DNA of 64,000 bases, taken from the NCBI GenBank assembly GCA_024803745.1, contig JANJXV010000006.1, positions 46,283,001 through 46,347,000 on the forward strand, written 5' to 3'. Below, one piece after another: positions 31,863 through 41,709 of the stretch; position 1 is the stretch's first letter; each line of letters starts with the position of its first letter. The notes under the pieces were generated by a model. It did not search any database, was not told the origin of the DNA, and saw only the letters and a program-made list of their open reading frames with translations. Source of the DNA: Megascapheus bottae. Its lineage: Eukaryota > Chordata > Mammalia > Rodentia > Geomyidae. The position numbers and the translations under genes were made by a program.

Positions 31863-32038
31863 CTATGTTACATAGATTAATATGTATCTGTGACATACAA
31901 ACCCTCATCCTAATTTTAATTATGTTCTAAAACCTAAGTGCCAGTGATTGTATATACAGATTCCCTTCTTGAATACTTGTTTTGTTAAACATGACATTTG
32001 AAATATGATGTAAAAATCAATGTTAATTCTTTAATTAA
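31863..32038 (+). mobile_element. L1 3' UTR (second subfamily)
   Basis: CATAGATTAATATGTATCTG ... TTGAATACTTGTTTTGTT. Target repeats AAAAATTGAAGGGA (31,849-31,862) and AAAAACTGAAGGGA (32,039-32,052). Same 3' UTR type as the L1s at 16,436 and 39,294. Confidence 0.9.
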
Positions 32039-32052
32039 AAAAACTGAAGGGA

Positions 32053-32130
32053 ATAGAGAGATATAACAATAGATAGAACACTAGTCTAGCATGTGAAGGC
32101 CCTGGGTTCAGTCTCCAGTTGTGGAGGGGG
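32053..32130 (+). mobile_element. ID-type monomer SINE
   Basis: GATAGAACACTAGTCTAGCATG ... GCCCTGGGTTCAGTCTCCAG. Confidence 0.75.
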
Positions 32131-32161
32131 TGGAGAAAGAAACTCCCAAAACACTGTATTA

Positions 32162-32370
32162 AAGATCTCAGGAGGCTGAGATCTGAGGATTGAGGTTCAA
32201 AGACAGCTTGAACACTAAAAAATCAGTGAGACTCTTATCTCCAATTAACCACCAGAAAACCAGAAGTGGTGCTGTGGCTCAAGGCTGTATGTACCCTTGA
32301 GCTAAAGAGCTCTAGGACAATGCCTAGACCCAGAGTTCAAGTCCCATGACCCACCAAAAAAAAAAAAAAG
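32162..32370 (+). mobile_element. B1-composite SINE, head-truncated
   Basis: Starts at CTCAGGAGGCTGAGATCTG; right half complete with poly(A). Confidence 0.9.
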
Positions 32371-32447
32371 ATCGTGGCTATACCACCCCACTTGTAGTAA
32401 ACAATGACTCTCTCTCTACTTAAGATGTGCATGTTGTATTCTCCGAA

Positions 32448-32697
32448 ACTTGTGATTCATGCCTGTAATCCTAGCTACACAGGAGGCTGAGATCTGAGGA
32501 TCATGATTCAAGGCCAGCCCAGGCACTAAAGACTGAGATTCTTATCTCCAATAAACCACTAGAAAATGGAAGGTAGGACTGTGGCTGAGGGAGTAAGGAG
32601 GTAGTCTTGAACTGGAGAGCTTAGGGACAGTGCCCAAGCCCAGAGTTTAGACCCATGACCTACAAACAAAACAAAACAAAACAAAACAAAATGGTAG
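32448..32697 (+). mobile_element. B1-composite SINE with (AAAAC)n tail
   Basis: GTGATTCATGCCTGTAATCC through GACCCATGACC. Confidence 0.92.
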
Positions 32698-32760
32698 AGC
32701 ACTTGGTTAGCTAGTCCAGGGCCCCACATTCAAACTTCAGTGCTTTCAACAACCACAACA
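32698..32760 (+). mobile_element. ID-type fragment
   Basis: TAGAGCACTTGGTTAGC ... ACATTCAAACTTCAGTGC. Confidence 0.6.
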
Positions 32761-33099
32761 GTAACAACAACTGCCCCCTACCCAATATAAAACCTTGATG
32801 TGCTGAGAAAAATCTACTCAACTACTGTAGCTGGCATTTAAAGTGAAGAGGAGGGCACATGCCCTGGAATAGCAATAGCACAAATAGTGTAGAAAGGCCA
32901 AGGAAGTGATTCTGCTCAGAGCCCCAGGAGAAACATTCGCATCTATGAGCTTCATTTAATACTTTGACTTCTAGAACTGTCATATGATAAATTTGTGGAA
33001 CTTTTTTTCCAAATTCTTCAAGACCAGGATCAATTTATGTTTTAAATCATTGAGTTTGTGGTATTTTGTTTTAGCAACCATAAAAAATTAATACAAATT

Positions 33100-33480
33100 T
33101 CAAATTATCAAATAAGCATATATTCAATATATCAGATAACAAGGTAAAATACTGTAACTATGAGATAACCAAGGGACAGCAAAAGAGATGAGAATTAACA
33201 TATTACATTAAGGACAACAATCATTCATTATATGGCTTTTGTTTCTGTATCCTGGAGGTCCTTTCATTTAGTGTCATACTATATGGCCTTACATATCTAG
33301 GTTTCACTCTCTTGTAAATAGGATAGGGAAGGGGGAAAACAAGATGAGGGATGGGGTGGGGAAAGGGAATGGGGACTAAGACATGAGAAAGGGTATCAAT
33401 GTTTATGAAGTAATATACCTTCTATCTGGTGAGTATAATGTAACCCTTCCACTAATTACAATAAAAATATATGGAAAAAT
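33100..33480 (+). mobile_element. L1 3' end with inverted 5' segment
   Basis: Reverse-complement L1 (about 33,100-33,318) joins + strand L1 3' end (33,319-33,480) at AAATA|GGATAGGGAAGGG. Flanks AAAAAATTAATACAAA and AAAAAAATAATGCAAA are a plausible degraded target repeat. Confidence 0.88.
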
Positions 33481-33519
33481 CTTTAGGAAAAAAATAATGC
33501 AAACCATTTATATAAAATA

Positions 33520-33750
33520 AGAAATTGGCATTTGAGAGCTGAGGAAAGAAGATCATGAGTTTGAGGCCAGTCTGAATTACAGAGATCCTGTCCTTGCTGG
33601 TGGTTCATACTTGTATTCCTAGCTATTCAAGAGGCTGAGATCTGAAAATCAAGCCAGCCTACACAGATAAATCTGGAGATTCTTATCACCAAGTAGCAAG
33701 AAGCAGGCAGTGCAGTTGTGGCTCAAATGGTAGGAGACTAGCATAGATTT
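33520..33750 (+). mobile_element. B1 monomer then B1-composite SINE
   Basis: B1 body GAGTTTGAGGCCAGTCTG (33,520-33,590) followed by ATTCCTAGCTATTCAAGAGG (33,592 onward), 3' end eroded. Confidence 0.7.
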
Positions 33751-33794
33751 AGACTTTATTAAGTTATAAACTCATTTAGACTTTCTTTTTGGTG

Positions 33795-34022
33795 CTGATC
33801 CTGGGGCTTAAACTCAGGGCCTGAGCTCTGTCCCTAGCTCTTTTTCCCCATAAGGCTAGTGTTCTACTCACTTAAGACACTACTCCACATCTAGCTTTTT
33901 TGGTGCTTAAATAGAGATAAGACTCTCACAGACTTTTCTTCCTGGACTGGCTTCTAAACACCATCCTCAGATGCCAGTCTCCTCAGTTGCTAGGATTATA
34001 GGTATGAGCCACAGTGCCCAGG
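33795..34022 (-). mobile_element. B1-composite SINE
   Basis: GCTGATCCTGGGGCTTAAAC to GGTATGAGCCACAGTGCCC. Confidence 0.9.
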
Positions 34023-34029
34023 TTTATCT

Positions 34030-34638
34030 AGACTTTTTTTTTGAATCAAATAAAATGAGTATGAAGGGTTCTATGCAATGTGAAAGAACCCAACCCCTAC
34101 TTAGCATTTGGCTTAGAAAAGCTAGAAAATCATTTCAAACAAAATAATGAAGTTGTATTCTGGAAATTGGTCAATTTCTAATTTCTGAGAAAGAAATGGT
34201 AATCCAGTGAAATTGAAGTCAGTGATGAGGATGTGAGTACCACATTCATACTCATATTGGTGTCCTCAGTGTGCCATGAATCAATGAGTGAATAGTAGGA
34301 GGCTTTTCAAAGCACAGATGGTGTTGGCGGCAGTCATGAGACTATGCCTTTCCCATCTCTGCATAATCAACAGATGGCCCACGCTGTCTCATTCAGAATC
34401 TATCACCCTCCCCAGAGCCTGCTCCCAGTATATAACTGAGTGAGCATGGACACTGAGAGGGCTTGTTCCTGAGAGACATAGAAGTCCTTGGACAGGTGGT
34501 TCTGAATGGATGGTACCCAATTACGATGGAGATGCTTTATTCAGAGCTTTCCTTTCTTTGCTGTCGCTTTCACATGGGTCAGACTGACAATTTTTTGGGA
34601 ATACTCAGACTTTTATGGACAATTAGAGGCAGGGTCTA
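34030..34638. other. Unassigned intergenic sequence
   Basis: No SINE. It may include more of the retroviral remnant that becomes recognisable at 35,280, but no motif proves it. Confidence 0.4.
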
Positions 34639-34650
34639 AATTGACACTGA

Positions 34651-34876
34651 TTTTATTTATTTATTTATTTATTTATTTTATTTATTGCCACTCCTGGTGC
34701 TTGAACTCGGGGCCTGGACAGTGTCCTTGAATACTTTTTGGTCAAGACCAGCACTCTACTACTTAAGCCACAGTGCAATTCTGGCTTTTCCTGTGTATGT
34801 GGTTCTGGGGAATCGAATCCAGGGCTTTGTGCATGCTAGGTGAGCACTCTACCACTAGGCCACACTCCCAGCCCTT
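34651..34876 (-). mobile_element. IDL dimeric SINE with (TTTA)n
   Basis: Antisense tail became (ATTT)n at 34,651-34,686; body GCCACTCCTGGTGCTTGAAC to CACACTCCCAGCCC. Confidence 0.93.
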
Positions 34877-35112
34877 TCATTTATTTTTATTTTTTGACTG
34901 TAGTAAGGCTTGAACTCAGAGGCTGGGCACTGCCTCTGAGCTTTTTCACCCAAGGTTAGTACTCTACCACTTTGAGTCATAGCACTACTTCCAGTTTTCT
35001 GGTAGTTAATTGGATAGCACAGTTCATTGGAATTTTCTGCCTGGGCTGCCTTTCAACCATGATTTTCAGACTTCAGCTTCCTGTGTAGTTAGGATTACAG
35101 GCATGAGCCACC
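34877..35112 (-). mobile_element. B1-composite SINE
   Basis: Flanks TTGACACTGATT (34,639-34,650) and TTGACACTAATT (about 35,113-35,125) bracket this and the preceding IDL together. Confidence 0.88.
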
Positions 35113-35279
35113 AGTTCCCAGCTTGACACTAATTCTTAGTGACTTGACAGTTCATTATGGTCTCTTCATTAGAGTAAAAGGACATATGGGACAAGTAATA
35201 AATGGACTTTTGGCCCAAAATGTGACTACAAGGAGTCTGAATTTATGCAGTAGTCATTTTGCAGATCCCTAAGCTTATC

Positions 35280-36525
35280 ATTGGGATTGGTATATGGGGC
35301 AATTCAAGTAGATAACACACTGGACCAGTTGATGAGAGCTATCAGAGAAGGAAGGGGCCCATCTAAGTTTCTAAAACTACCTACCTCCTACCCACCAAGA
35401 GAGCAAACAAAAACTAGTCTAACACTGGAGAGGGATCTTAAAGATCCAAGTCCCTATTATATTTTGGTTCAGTTTACTGGCCTGGTCCTTTGCAAGAACT
35501 GGACAAACTCTGGGGACTATTGCTAACACAACACAAAAGAGTTTCAGTTATAGCTGTCTAGCCTGATATGGTGTTTTTGCTAGAGTAGATAATATAGACT
35601 TGGGTGTAAGATAAAGCCAATGACTTGGCAAATGTGTTTTCTTTTTTTCAATTTTAACCAAGAAAGAAGATCAGAACCAGTTTGTCTTAGGGATATATTA
35701 ACTCTAATCATCTACCATAATACAACCCAAAGACATCTGTACTATCTGGACCTATCGAAGAATAGGTCCATATGATATGGATTCATTACACTGATGATAT
35801 TATGCTGATCTGGCAGCATAAATTATAGGGTGCTAACATGATAAGTGTTCTAAGGGGAGGGAGACAAATCTTACAAAAACTCACTGCAGTAACATATTTT
35901 TTCCCCAGTCCTGGGGCTTGAATTCAGGGCTTGGACATCACTGTCCCTAAGCTTCTGTCTATGTGGTACTAAGGAATTAAACTCAGGGCTTCAAGCATGC
36001 TACACATGCTAGGTAGGTGTGCTCTACCACTAAGCCACATTCCCATCCCTGAAGTTACACATTCTGTGGTCAGGTGTATATGAAGACCTTCCCTTTCAAG
36101 TAAAAGGTAGGTTGTTGCATCACATACCCATCACTATGATGATGAAAACAAGGACCATTAGGCCTCTTTGGGCTTTGGAGGCAACACATTCTACAAGTAG
36201 GAAAATTGCTCCTGTCTGTTTATCAGGTCATACAGAAGACTGCCAGCTTTGAGGGGAGCTCACAGTAGAATGGCTCTGCAATAGTTCCTGGCAGCAAGGC
36301 ATGCAACCCTAGCGATTGAAACAAATTATCCCAGTACATTCACTGTACATTATTCAACATATCAGGAGTAGGAAAAGTCCTTTGAAGTTATGGCAAGCCA
36401 CAGTAGAAGAATCAAAACCTAGGGTCCTGGGTTATGCAGCATCTGCAACAGAGAGTTACAAGCCTTTAGCAAAACCATTAACAGGCCTTGAAAAGTTGGC
36501 ACATTTAACCCTGAGATGCTAGGGA
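35280..36525 (+). pseudogene. Decayed endogenous retrovirus pol remnant, ERV-L type
   Basis: Pieces of reverse transcriptase survive in shifting frames. LSQGYINS occurs near 35,690, and an active-site-like YTDDIM lies near 35,788-35,805, where a normal catalytic box would read YxDD. A connection-domain-like piece with LWRQHIL is near 36,175-36,200, and a start of RNase H-like sequence is near 36,395-36,480. Stops and frameshifts break every domain. An antisense IDL SINE interrupts it at 35,893-36,052. The class (ERV-L, class III) is inferred from the motif set and order. No env or clear LTR pair is seen, and the copy cannot encode a working product. Confidence 0.7.
35893..36052 (-). mobile_element. 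IDL SINE with internal deletion
   Basis: Jumps from CTAAGCTTCTGTC to TATGTGGTACTAAGG, losing most of the right monomer. Interrupts the ERV remnant. Confidence 0.88.
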
Positions 36526-36571
36526 CCCACAAGTGTGGAAATAGACCCATCATGCATTGTGAACATAGAAA

Positions 36572-36690
36572 TGAACTCAGGGCCTAGGCACCTTCCCTTA
36601 GCTTTCACATCTCTATGATAGCACTGTATTACTTGAGCCACAGCTCTACTTTTTTTTTTCTGATTAACTGGAGATAAGAGAGTGGTGCAC
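36572..36690 (-). mobile_element. Old SINE fragment
   Basis: ACTCAGGGCCTAGGCACC ... TTGAGCCACAGCTCTAC ... GATTAACTGGAGATAAGAG. Confidence 0.6.
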
Positions 36691-36699
36691 AGCTGTATC

Positions 36700-37555
36700 C
36701 CCAATAGGAAGAATTCTGCAGGCTGGAAACCAAGTGGAGTGGCCTTACTCACTACACTATTAGAGACACACCCCAGCCCTGGTCCTTCACAGCTCTAATT
36801 AGGCTTATCAGTTTTCATCACCAATATGGGTTTACTTCTGGCTGTTGGACATAGCTAAATTCCCCCTTGAACTAAGGGCTAGAACTTTCACTTGGACACC
36901 TTGTTTTTTTTTTGTTTTTTTGTTTTTTTGGCTAAACTTGAAGTCACTATCTTGTCATGGTGGAATCAATCACTAGAGACAGAATTGCTATTATATGAAG
37001 TGGATCCAAGAGATCCATAAGGTAAAGTGTGGCAGATGTGCAGATATGGCAGATGTGGAGATGTGCCAGTCAAATGCCTTCAAGACGTGCGTTCAAGAAA
37101 GGACTCTTCAGCTGTAAGGAGTGGGACAGACTGACGATCCCAGCTGTTAGGGTTTTCAGACTCTGCTTCACGTTTTTAATCCTATGTTTCTTATAGGGTA
37201 ATGTCCAGACAATGACTATTTCCACTAATGGAAATTCCTTTTAAAGGGCTGTCTTTTGTCTTGGAGCTCCCTGTAGGGTTACCCTCCTTTTACTACTTTA
37301 TTTCACAAATGATACCCTTGACTCCATGTGGACAAAATGCTTTTGTCTGCTTCTAGGAGAATTTGGAGAGCAGTGGATTTGAGCTCAACTCATTCATTGT
37401 TCCAACTCTAGGATGTGTTCCCTGACTGATCAAAACAGTTTTCTCACACATAAAATTAAAGGCACTATCGTACCTACATTAGTCATTGTGAGGATAACGT
37501 GAATATGTGTAGGAAATGCCATGCTTGGAAAACCATCACTGAAACTATGATGGTG
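36700..37555. other. Unassigned sequence, possibly retroviral LTR debris
   Basis: Lies downstream of the pol remnant. No gene recognised; no TG...CA pair or polyadenylation layout could be fixed. Confidence 0.35.
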
Positions 37556-37559
37556 TTTG

Positions 37560-37755
37560 TTTATTTTTGCCAGCCTGAGGCTTGAACTCAGGGCCTGAGC
37601 ACTGTCTTTGGGCTTTTTCAAAGCTAGAGCTCTACCACTTGAGCCACAGCACCACTTCTGGCTTTTTCTATGTATGTGGTACAAGGAATTGAACCCAGGT
37701 CTTTCGTGCACGCTAGGTGAACACTCTATCATTAGGCCAAACTCCCAGCCCTCAT
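37560..37755 (-). mobile_element. IDL dimeric SINE
   Basis: TTGCCAGCCTGAGGCTTGAAC to CCAAACTCCCAGCCC; poly(T) lost. Confidence 0.93.
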
Positions 37756-37780
37756 AGTATTTATTAAAAGGTCTAAAGAC

Positions 37781-37919
37781 TGGGGGGGGAAGGGAAATGG
37801 GTACCAAGACATGTGAAAGGGTATCAATGTATGTGAATTAATGCACCTTCTATCTGGCAAATATCATGTAACCCTTTTACTAATTACAATAAAAAAATTA
37901 AAAAAAAATAAAAATAAAA
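37781..37919 (+). mobile_element. L1 3' end, short
   Basis: Exact 16-bp target repeat TAAAAGGTCTAAAGAC at 37,765-37,780 and 37,920-37,935; about 125 bp of 3' UTR plus tail. Confidence 0.95.
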
Positions 37920-37989
37920 TAAAAGGTCTAAAGACAAAGTATTTCCCAGGTTATCAGAAAATGCTCAATAATTTAAAAATATCAGATGA

Positions 37990-38188
37990 TGGGCTGGGAG
38001 TTTGGCCTAGTGGTTAAAGTGCTTGCCTAGCATGCACAAAGACCCGGGTTTGATTCCTTGGTACCACATACATACAAAAAAGCCGGAAGTGGTGCTGAGG
38101 CTCAAGTGCTAGAGCTCTAGCCTTGAGAAAGTCCAAGGACAGTGCTCAGGCCCTGAGCTAAAGCCCAGGACTGGCAAAAAAAAAAAAA
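37990..38188 (+). mobile_element. IDL dimeric SINE
   Basis: Flanked by ATCAGATGA at 37,981-37,989 and 38,189-38,197; both polymerase III boxes clear. Confidence 0.95.
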
Positions 38189-38491
38189 ATCAGATGACAA
38201 CTCTTTTAAAGTTGGGGTGGTGTATGTGGGGTTTCTATAGCTTTACTTGTTCCCAAGAAGTAATTTATATACTTAGATATGTTTGACGATCCGATACACA
38301 CTTAGAGAATTATAGAATACTACAGTAATTAGTTGTGGAAACTTTGGGTTCTTTTCATTTTGAAGGTAACAAATGCATAGATAAAGGGAACAGGAAATAC
38401 TGAAACCCCTTTTGAAAATCAGAGTGGCTAGAGTATTGGGGGGAAATGCTTCATTTCATATCCATGTAAGCTTGAACAAAATTTTTCTGGT

Positions 38492-38727
38492 AATTATTTT
38501 TTTTGTGGGTCACAGGGCTTGAATTCGCCTTAGGTGTTGTCCCTGATCTCTTCAGCTCAAGGCTCCCGCCCTACCCCTAAAGCCTCAGCCCCCACTTCCC
38601 CTTTCCTAGTGACTAATTGGAGATAAGAGTCTCACGTTCTTTAGTGCTGGCTTTGAACCAAGATCCTCAGATCTCAGCCTCCTGAATAGCTAGGATTACT
38701 GGCGTTGGCCATGTGCCGGCACTTCTC
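38492..38727 (-). mobile_element. B1-composite SINE
   Basis: TTGTGGGTCACAGGGCTTG to CTAGGATTACTGGCG. Confidence 0.92.
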
Positions 38728-38796
38728 TGGTACTCTTGTGATGATTCAGTTTTATATCTGTGTATAGATAGTACATTTCAAATAGGTACATAAAAT

Positions 38797-39022
38797 ATTA
38801 TTTTTCTTTTCTTTATTTGTCTGAACTCTGGACCTTGACTCTGTCCCTGAGCTCTTCATCTCAAGGCTACCTATTCTTTGAACCACAACATCACTTCCCT
38901 TTTTCTGGTGGTTAATTGGAGATAAAGAGTCTCTCAGACTTTAGTGCCTGGCTAGCTTTGAACTATGATCCTCAGATCTCAACTTCCTGAGTAGCTTGGA
39001 TTATAGATGTGAGCCTGGGGCC
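38797..39022 (-). mobile_element. B1-composite SINE
   Basis: CTGAACTCTGGACCTTGACTC to GATTATAGATGTGAGCC. Confidence 0.9.
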
Positions 39023-39041
39023 AGCTTAGAATATTCCTTTT

Positions 39042-39259
39042 TTTTTTTTTTGTGGGCCTTGGGGCTCATTGGGCTGTCCTTGAGCTCTTCAGCTTAAGGC
39101 TACTGTTCTACCCTTGAGCCAAGCTTCACTTTAGTGGTCTAGGGGTTAATTGGAGATAAGAGTCTCAGGTTTTTTTTGTGCTGGGCTGGCTTTGAACCTT
39201 GATCCTCAGATCTCAGCCTCCTGAGCAGCTAGGATTACAGGCGTGAGCCACCGCCTGGC
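39042..39259 (-). mobile_element. B1-composite SINE
   Basis: 15-bp target repeat TAGAATATTCCTTTT at 39,027-39,041 and 39,260-39,274. Confidence 0.95.
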
Positions 39260-39293
39260 TAGAATATTCCTTTTAAAAACCTTTTTTGTTGGA

Positions 39294-39886
39294 AAAGGCA
39301 CATGGTATCCTTAATATGTGGCTATTAGATCCAAACAGTACAAGAGCAAGGACTCAATAGTTGCATACCCAATGCTATGGACATGGTACTGGAAATATAA
39401 ACACAACTACATAGACATAAAAACTTATGACTCTAGGGGCCGGGAATTTTGCCTAGTGGTAGAGTGCTTGCCTAGCATGCATTAAGACCTGGGTTCAATT
39501 CCTCGGTACCACATACATAGAAAAAAAGCCAGAAATGGTGCTGAGGCTCAAGTGGTAGAGCTCTAACCTTGAGAAAGTCCAAGGACAGTGCTCAGGCCCT
39601 GAGCTCAAACCCACGACTGGCAAAAAAAACCCCAAAAAACCCCTTATGACTCTATAGACATAGTGTTTTATTACATAGATTAATATGTATCTATGACAGA
39701 CAAACACTCAGCCTAAGTTTGATTATGTTCTAAAATCTAAGTGCCAGTGATTGTATATAGAGATTCCCTTCTTGAATACTTGTTTGTTAAACACGTCATT
39801 TGAAATATGATATAAAAATCGATGTTAATAAATTCTTTAATAAAAAAATAAAGAGGAAATCAAAAAGAAAAAAAACCCCAAAACAA
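39294..39886 (+). mobile_element. L1 3' end from the last ORF2 codons, interrupted
   Basis: Begins with HMVSLICGY and the ORF2 stop, then 3' UTR of the second subfamily. Target repeat CCTTTTTTGTTGGA at 39,280-39,293 and 39,887-39,900. Split by an IDL. Confidence 0.94.
39436..39642 (+). mobile_element. IDL dimeric SINE nested in L1
   Basis: 12-bp target repeat CTTATGACTCTA at 39,424-39,435 and 39,643-39,654. Confidence 0.95.
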
Positions 39887-39900
39887 CCTTTTTTGTTGGA

Positions 39901-40103
39901 GCCAGGAGTTTGGCCTAGTAGTAGAGTGCTTGCCTACCATGCCTGAAGATCCGAGTTTGATTCTTCAGTACCACATACATAGAAAAAAGCTGGAAGTGGC
40001 GCTAAGGCTCAAGTAGTAGAGCTCTAGCCTTGAGAAAGTCTAAGGACAGTGCTCAGGCCCTGAGCTCAGGCTCAGGACTGACAAAAACAAAAAACCAACC
40101 CCA
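39901..40103 (+). mobile_element. IDL dimeric SINE, serial insertion 2
   Basis: Lies between CCTTTTTTGTTGGA (39,887-39,900) and CCTTTTTTGTTGG (40,104-40,116). Confidence 0.95.
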
Positions 40104-40116
40104 CCTTTTTTGTTGG

Positions 40117-40294
40117 GCCAGGAGTTTGGTCTAGTGGTAGAGTGCTGGCCTTACATGCACAAAGACTCAGGTTCAAATCCCTGGTACCACATACATAGAA
40201 AACAGCAGGAAGTGGTGCTGTAGTTGAAAAAGCTCAAGGACAGGAATCAGGTCCTGAGTTTATGCCCCAGGACTGGCAAAGCAAACAAAAAACA
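40117..40294 (+). mobile_element. IDL dimeric SINE, serial insertion 3
   Basis: Right monomer shortened (GTAGTTGAAAAAGCTCAAGG). Followed by CCTTTTGTT at 40,295-40,303, a contracted fourth copy of the target word. Confidence 0.93.
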
Positions 40295-40481
40295 CCTTTT
40301 GTTATTATAAAGGTGATGCACGAGGGTGTTAATGAAATTGCTTATATATTTTAGCATGTATTTTTCTGGATTCATATTTACATGTGATGTATTGAACTAA
40401 GAGCCAGTGATCATGTCAGTAACCTTATCAGACTTTTTTTTTTTTAACAACTACTACTTTTTCACAGAAAAGGAAAAAAAT

Positions 40482-40592
40482 TATTTTTTCTTTTGCCAGT
40501 ACTGGGACTTGAGCTCAGGGCCTGAGCCCTGTTGCTGTGCTTCTTTTGTTCAAGGCTAGCACTCTACCACTTGAGCCACAGCACCACTTCCG
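40482..40592 (-). mobile_element. IDL right monomer only
   Basis: GCCAGTACTGGGACTTGAGC to AGCACCACTTCCG; 5'-truncated at the monomer junction. Confidence 0.88.
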
Positions 40593-40599
40593 TTTTTTT

Positions 40600-41000
40600 T
40601 TTTAATTTTTATTTTTTATCATGCTTTTGATTTCCATTTGAGAGCTGATATAAGTTCACAGTTCCCAATTTTGAAAAGGGTTAAAGACCAAAGTTCTTTT
40701 TCTTTGTGTGAGGGCAAGCATGGAGTTTCGATGCCAAAATACAGGTCTAAAAGGTTCAGCCAAGTGACAGGTTTAAAGCTTTGGCTAGAGTTCAGGAGTC
40801 AGGCCAATATTAAACTATGCGTAGCAGAGAATGCAAGGGAATTCCAAATGGTTTCACATGCATTGTAGAAATGTGGACAAAAGGAAAAGAGTAACTCCTA
40901 ATACACGTCCCTTTGGTGTAGAATATCTGCACTATCCTTGGGCACAAATGAAAGAAAAGTAGAAAAATAAATTAGATGATAAAATCTACTTGGCAACATT
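40600..41000. other. Unassigned intergenic sequence
   Basis: Nothing recognised apart from a T-rich start. Confidence 0.45.
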
Positions 41001-41009
41001 ATTTCATTT

Positions 41010-41435
41010 ATTTTTTGGTGCTGATCCTTGGATTTGAACTCAGGGCCTGGGCACTGTTCTTTAGCTTTTCTTTTCTTTCCCCCCCCCCTAGTCCTGGTTT
41101 GAACTCAGAGCCTGAGCACTATTCTTGACATTCTCAAGGCTAGAGCTCTACCACTTCAGCCACAACACCACCTCCAGCTTTTCTATGTATGTGGTACCAA
41201 GGAATCGAACCAAGGTCTTTCTGCATGCTAGGCAAGCACTCTACCAATAGGCCAAACTCCCAGCCTCTATAGTTTTTTCACTAAAGGCTAGTGCTCTACC
41301 ACTTTGAGCCATAGCTCTTTGGTGGTAAATTGAAGATACAGGTCCCATGAACTTTCCTGCCCAGGCTGGTTTCCAATATAATCCTCAGATCTCATCCTCT
41401 CTAGCAGCTAGGATTATAGGATGAACCATGTTAAG
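41010..41435 (-). mobile_element. B1-composite SINE split by an IDL
   Basis: GCTGATCCTTGGATTTGAAC (41,018) and, after the insert, CTAAAGGCTAGTGCTCTACC to AGCTAGGATTATAGG. Confidence 0.85.
41080..41275 (-). mobile_element. IDL dimeric SINE, nested
   Basis: CTAGTCCTGGTTTGAACTCAG to CCAAACTCCCAGCCT; tail now a C run. Confidence 0.93.
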
Positions 41436-41452
41436 AACATGTGACATCAGTT

Positions 41453-41567
41453 GGGATGTGGTGGTATGGTGCCTCATGCCTGTAATCTTAGCTACTCAGG
41501 AGGCTAAGATCTGAGGATCAAGGTTCAAAGCCAACCCAGGCAATACAAAACCGAGAGACTCTTTTTT
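41453..41567 (+). mobile_element. B1-composite SINE, 5' half
   Basis: GATGTGGTGGTATGGTGCCTC to CCGAGAGACTC; the U6 retrocopy and L1 follow where the right half would be. Confidence 0.88.
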
Positions 41568-41586
41568 TAAAAAATTATTATTTATA

Positions 41587-41694
41587 GTGCTCGCTTCAGC
41601 AGCACATATACTAAAATTGGAATGATACAGAGAAGATTAGCATGGCCCCTGCACAAGGATGACATGCAAATTTGTGAAACGGTCCATATTTTTT
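41587..41694 (+). pseudogene. U6 snRNA retropseudogene
   Basis: Full-length U6 copy from GTGCTCGCTTC to CCATATTTTTT. Against the standard mammalian U6 sequence I count seven substitutions, five of them C-to-T or G-to-A at CpG sites (for example TTCAGC for TTCGGC, TTTGTG for TTCGTG). It is flanked by direct repeats AAAAAATTATTATTTATA (41,569-41,586) and AAAAAATTATTTATA (41,695-41,709), and the site TT/AAAA fits L1 endonuclease. No U6-type proximal promoter elements are seen upstream, where a truncated SINE ends. A dead retrocopy made by L1 machinery is the best reading. Confidence 0.93.
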
Positions 41695-41709
41695 AAAAAA
41701 TTATTTATA

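Noticed and set aside
32370..32400. 5S-rRNA-like words (GGCTATACCACCCC)
   Set aside because: A short chance match beside a SINE tail; no flanking 5S sequence.
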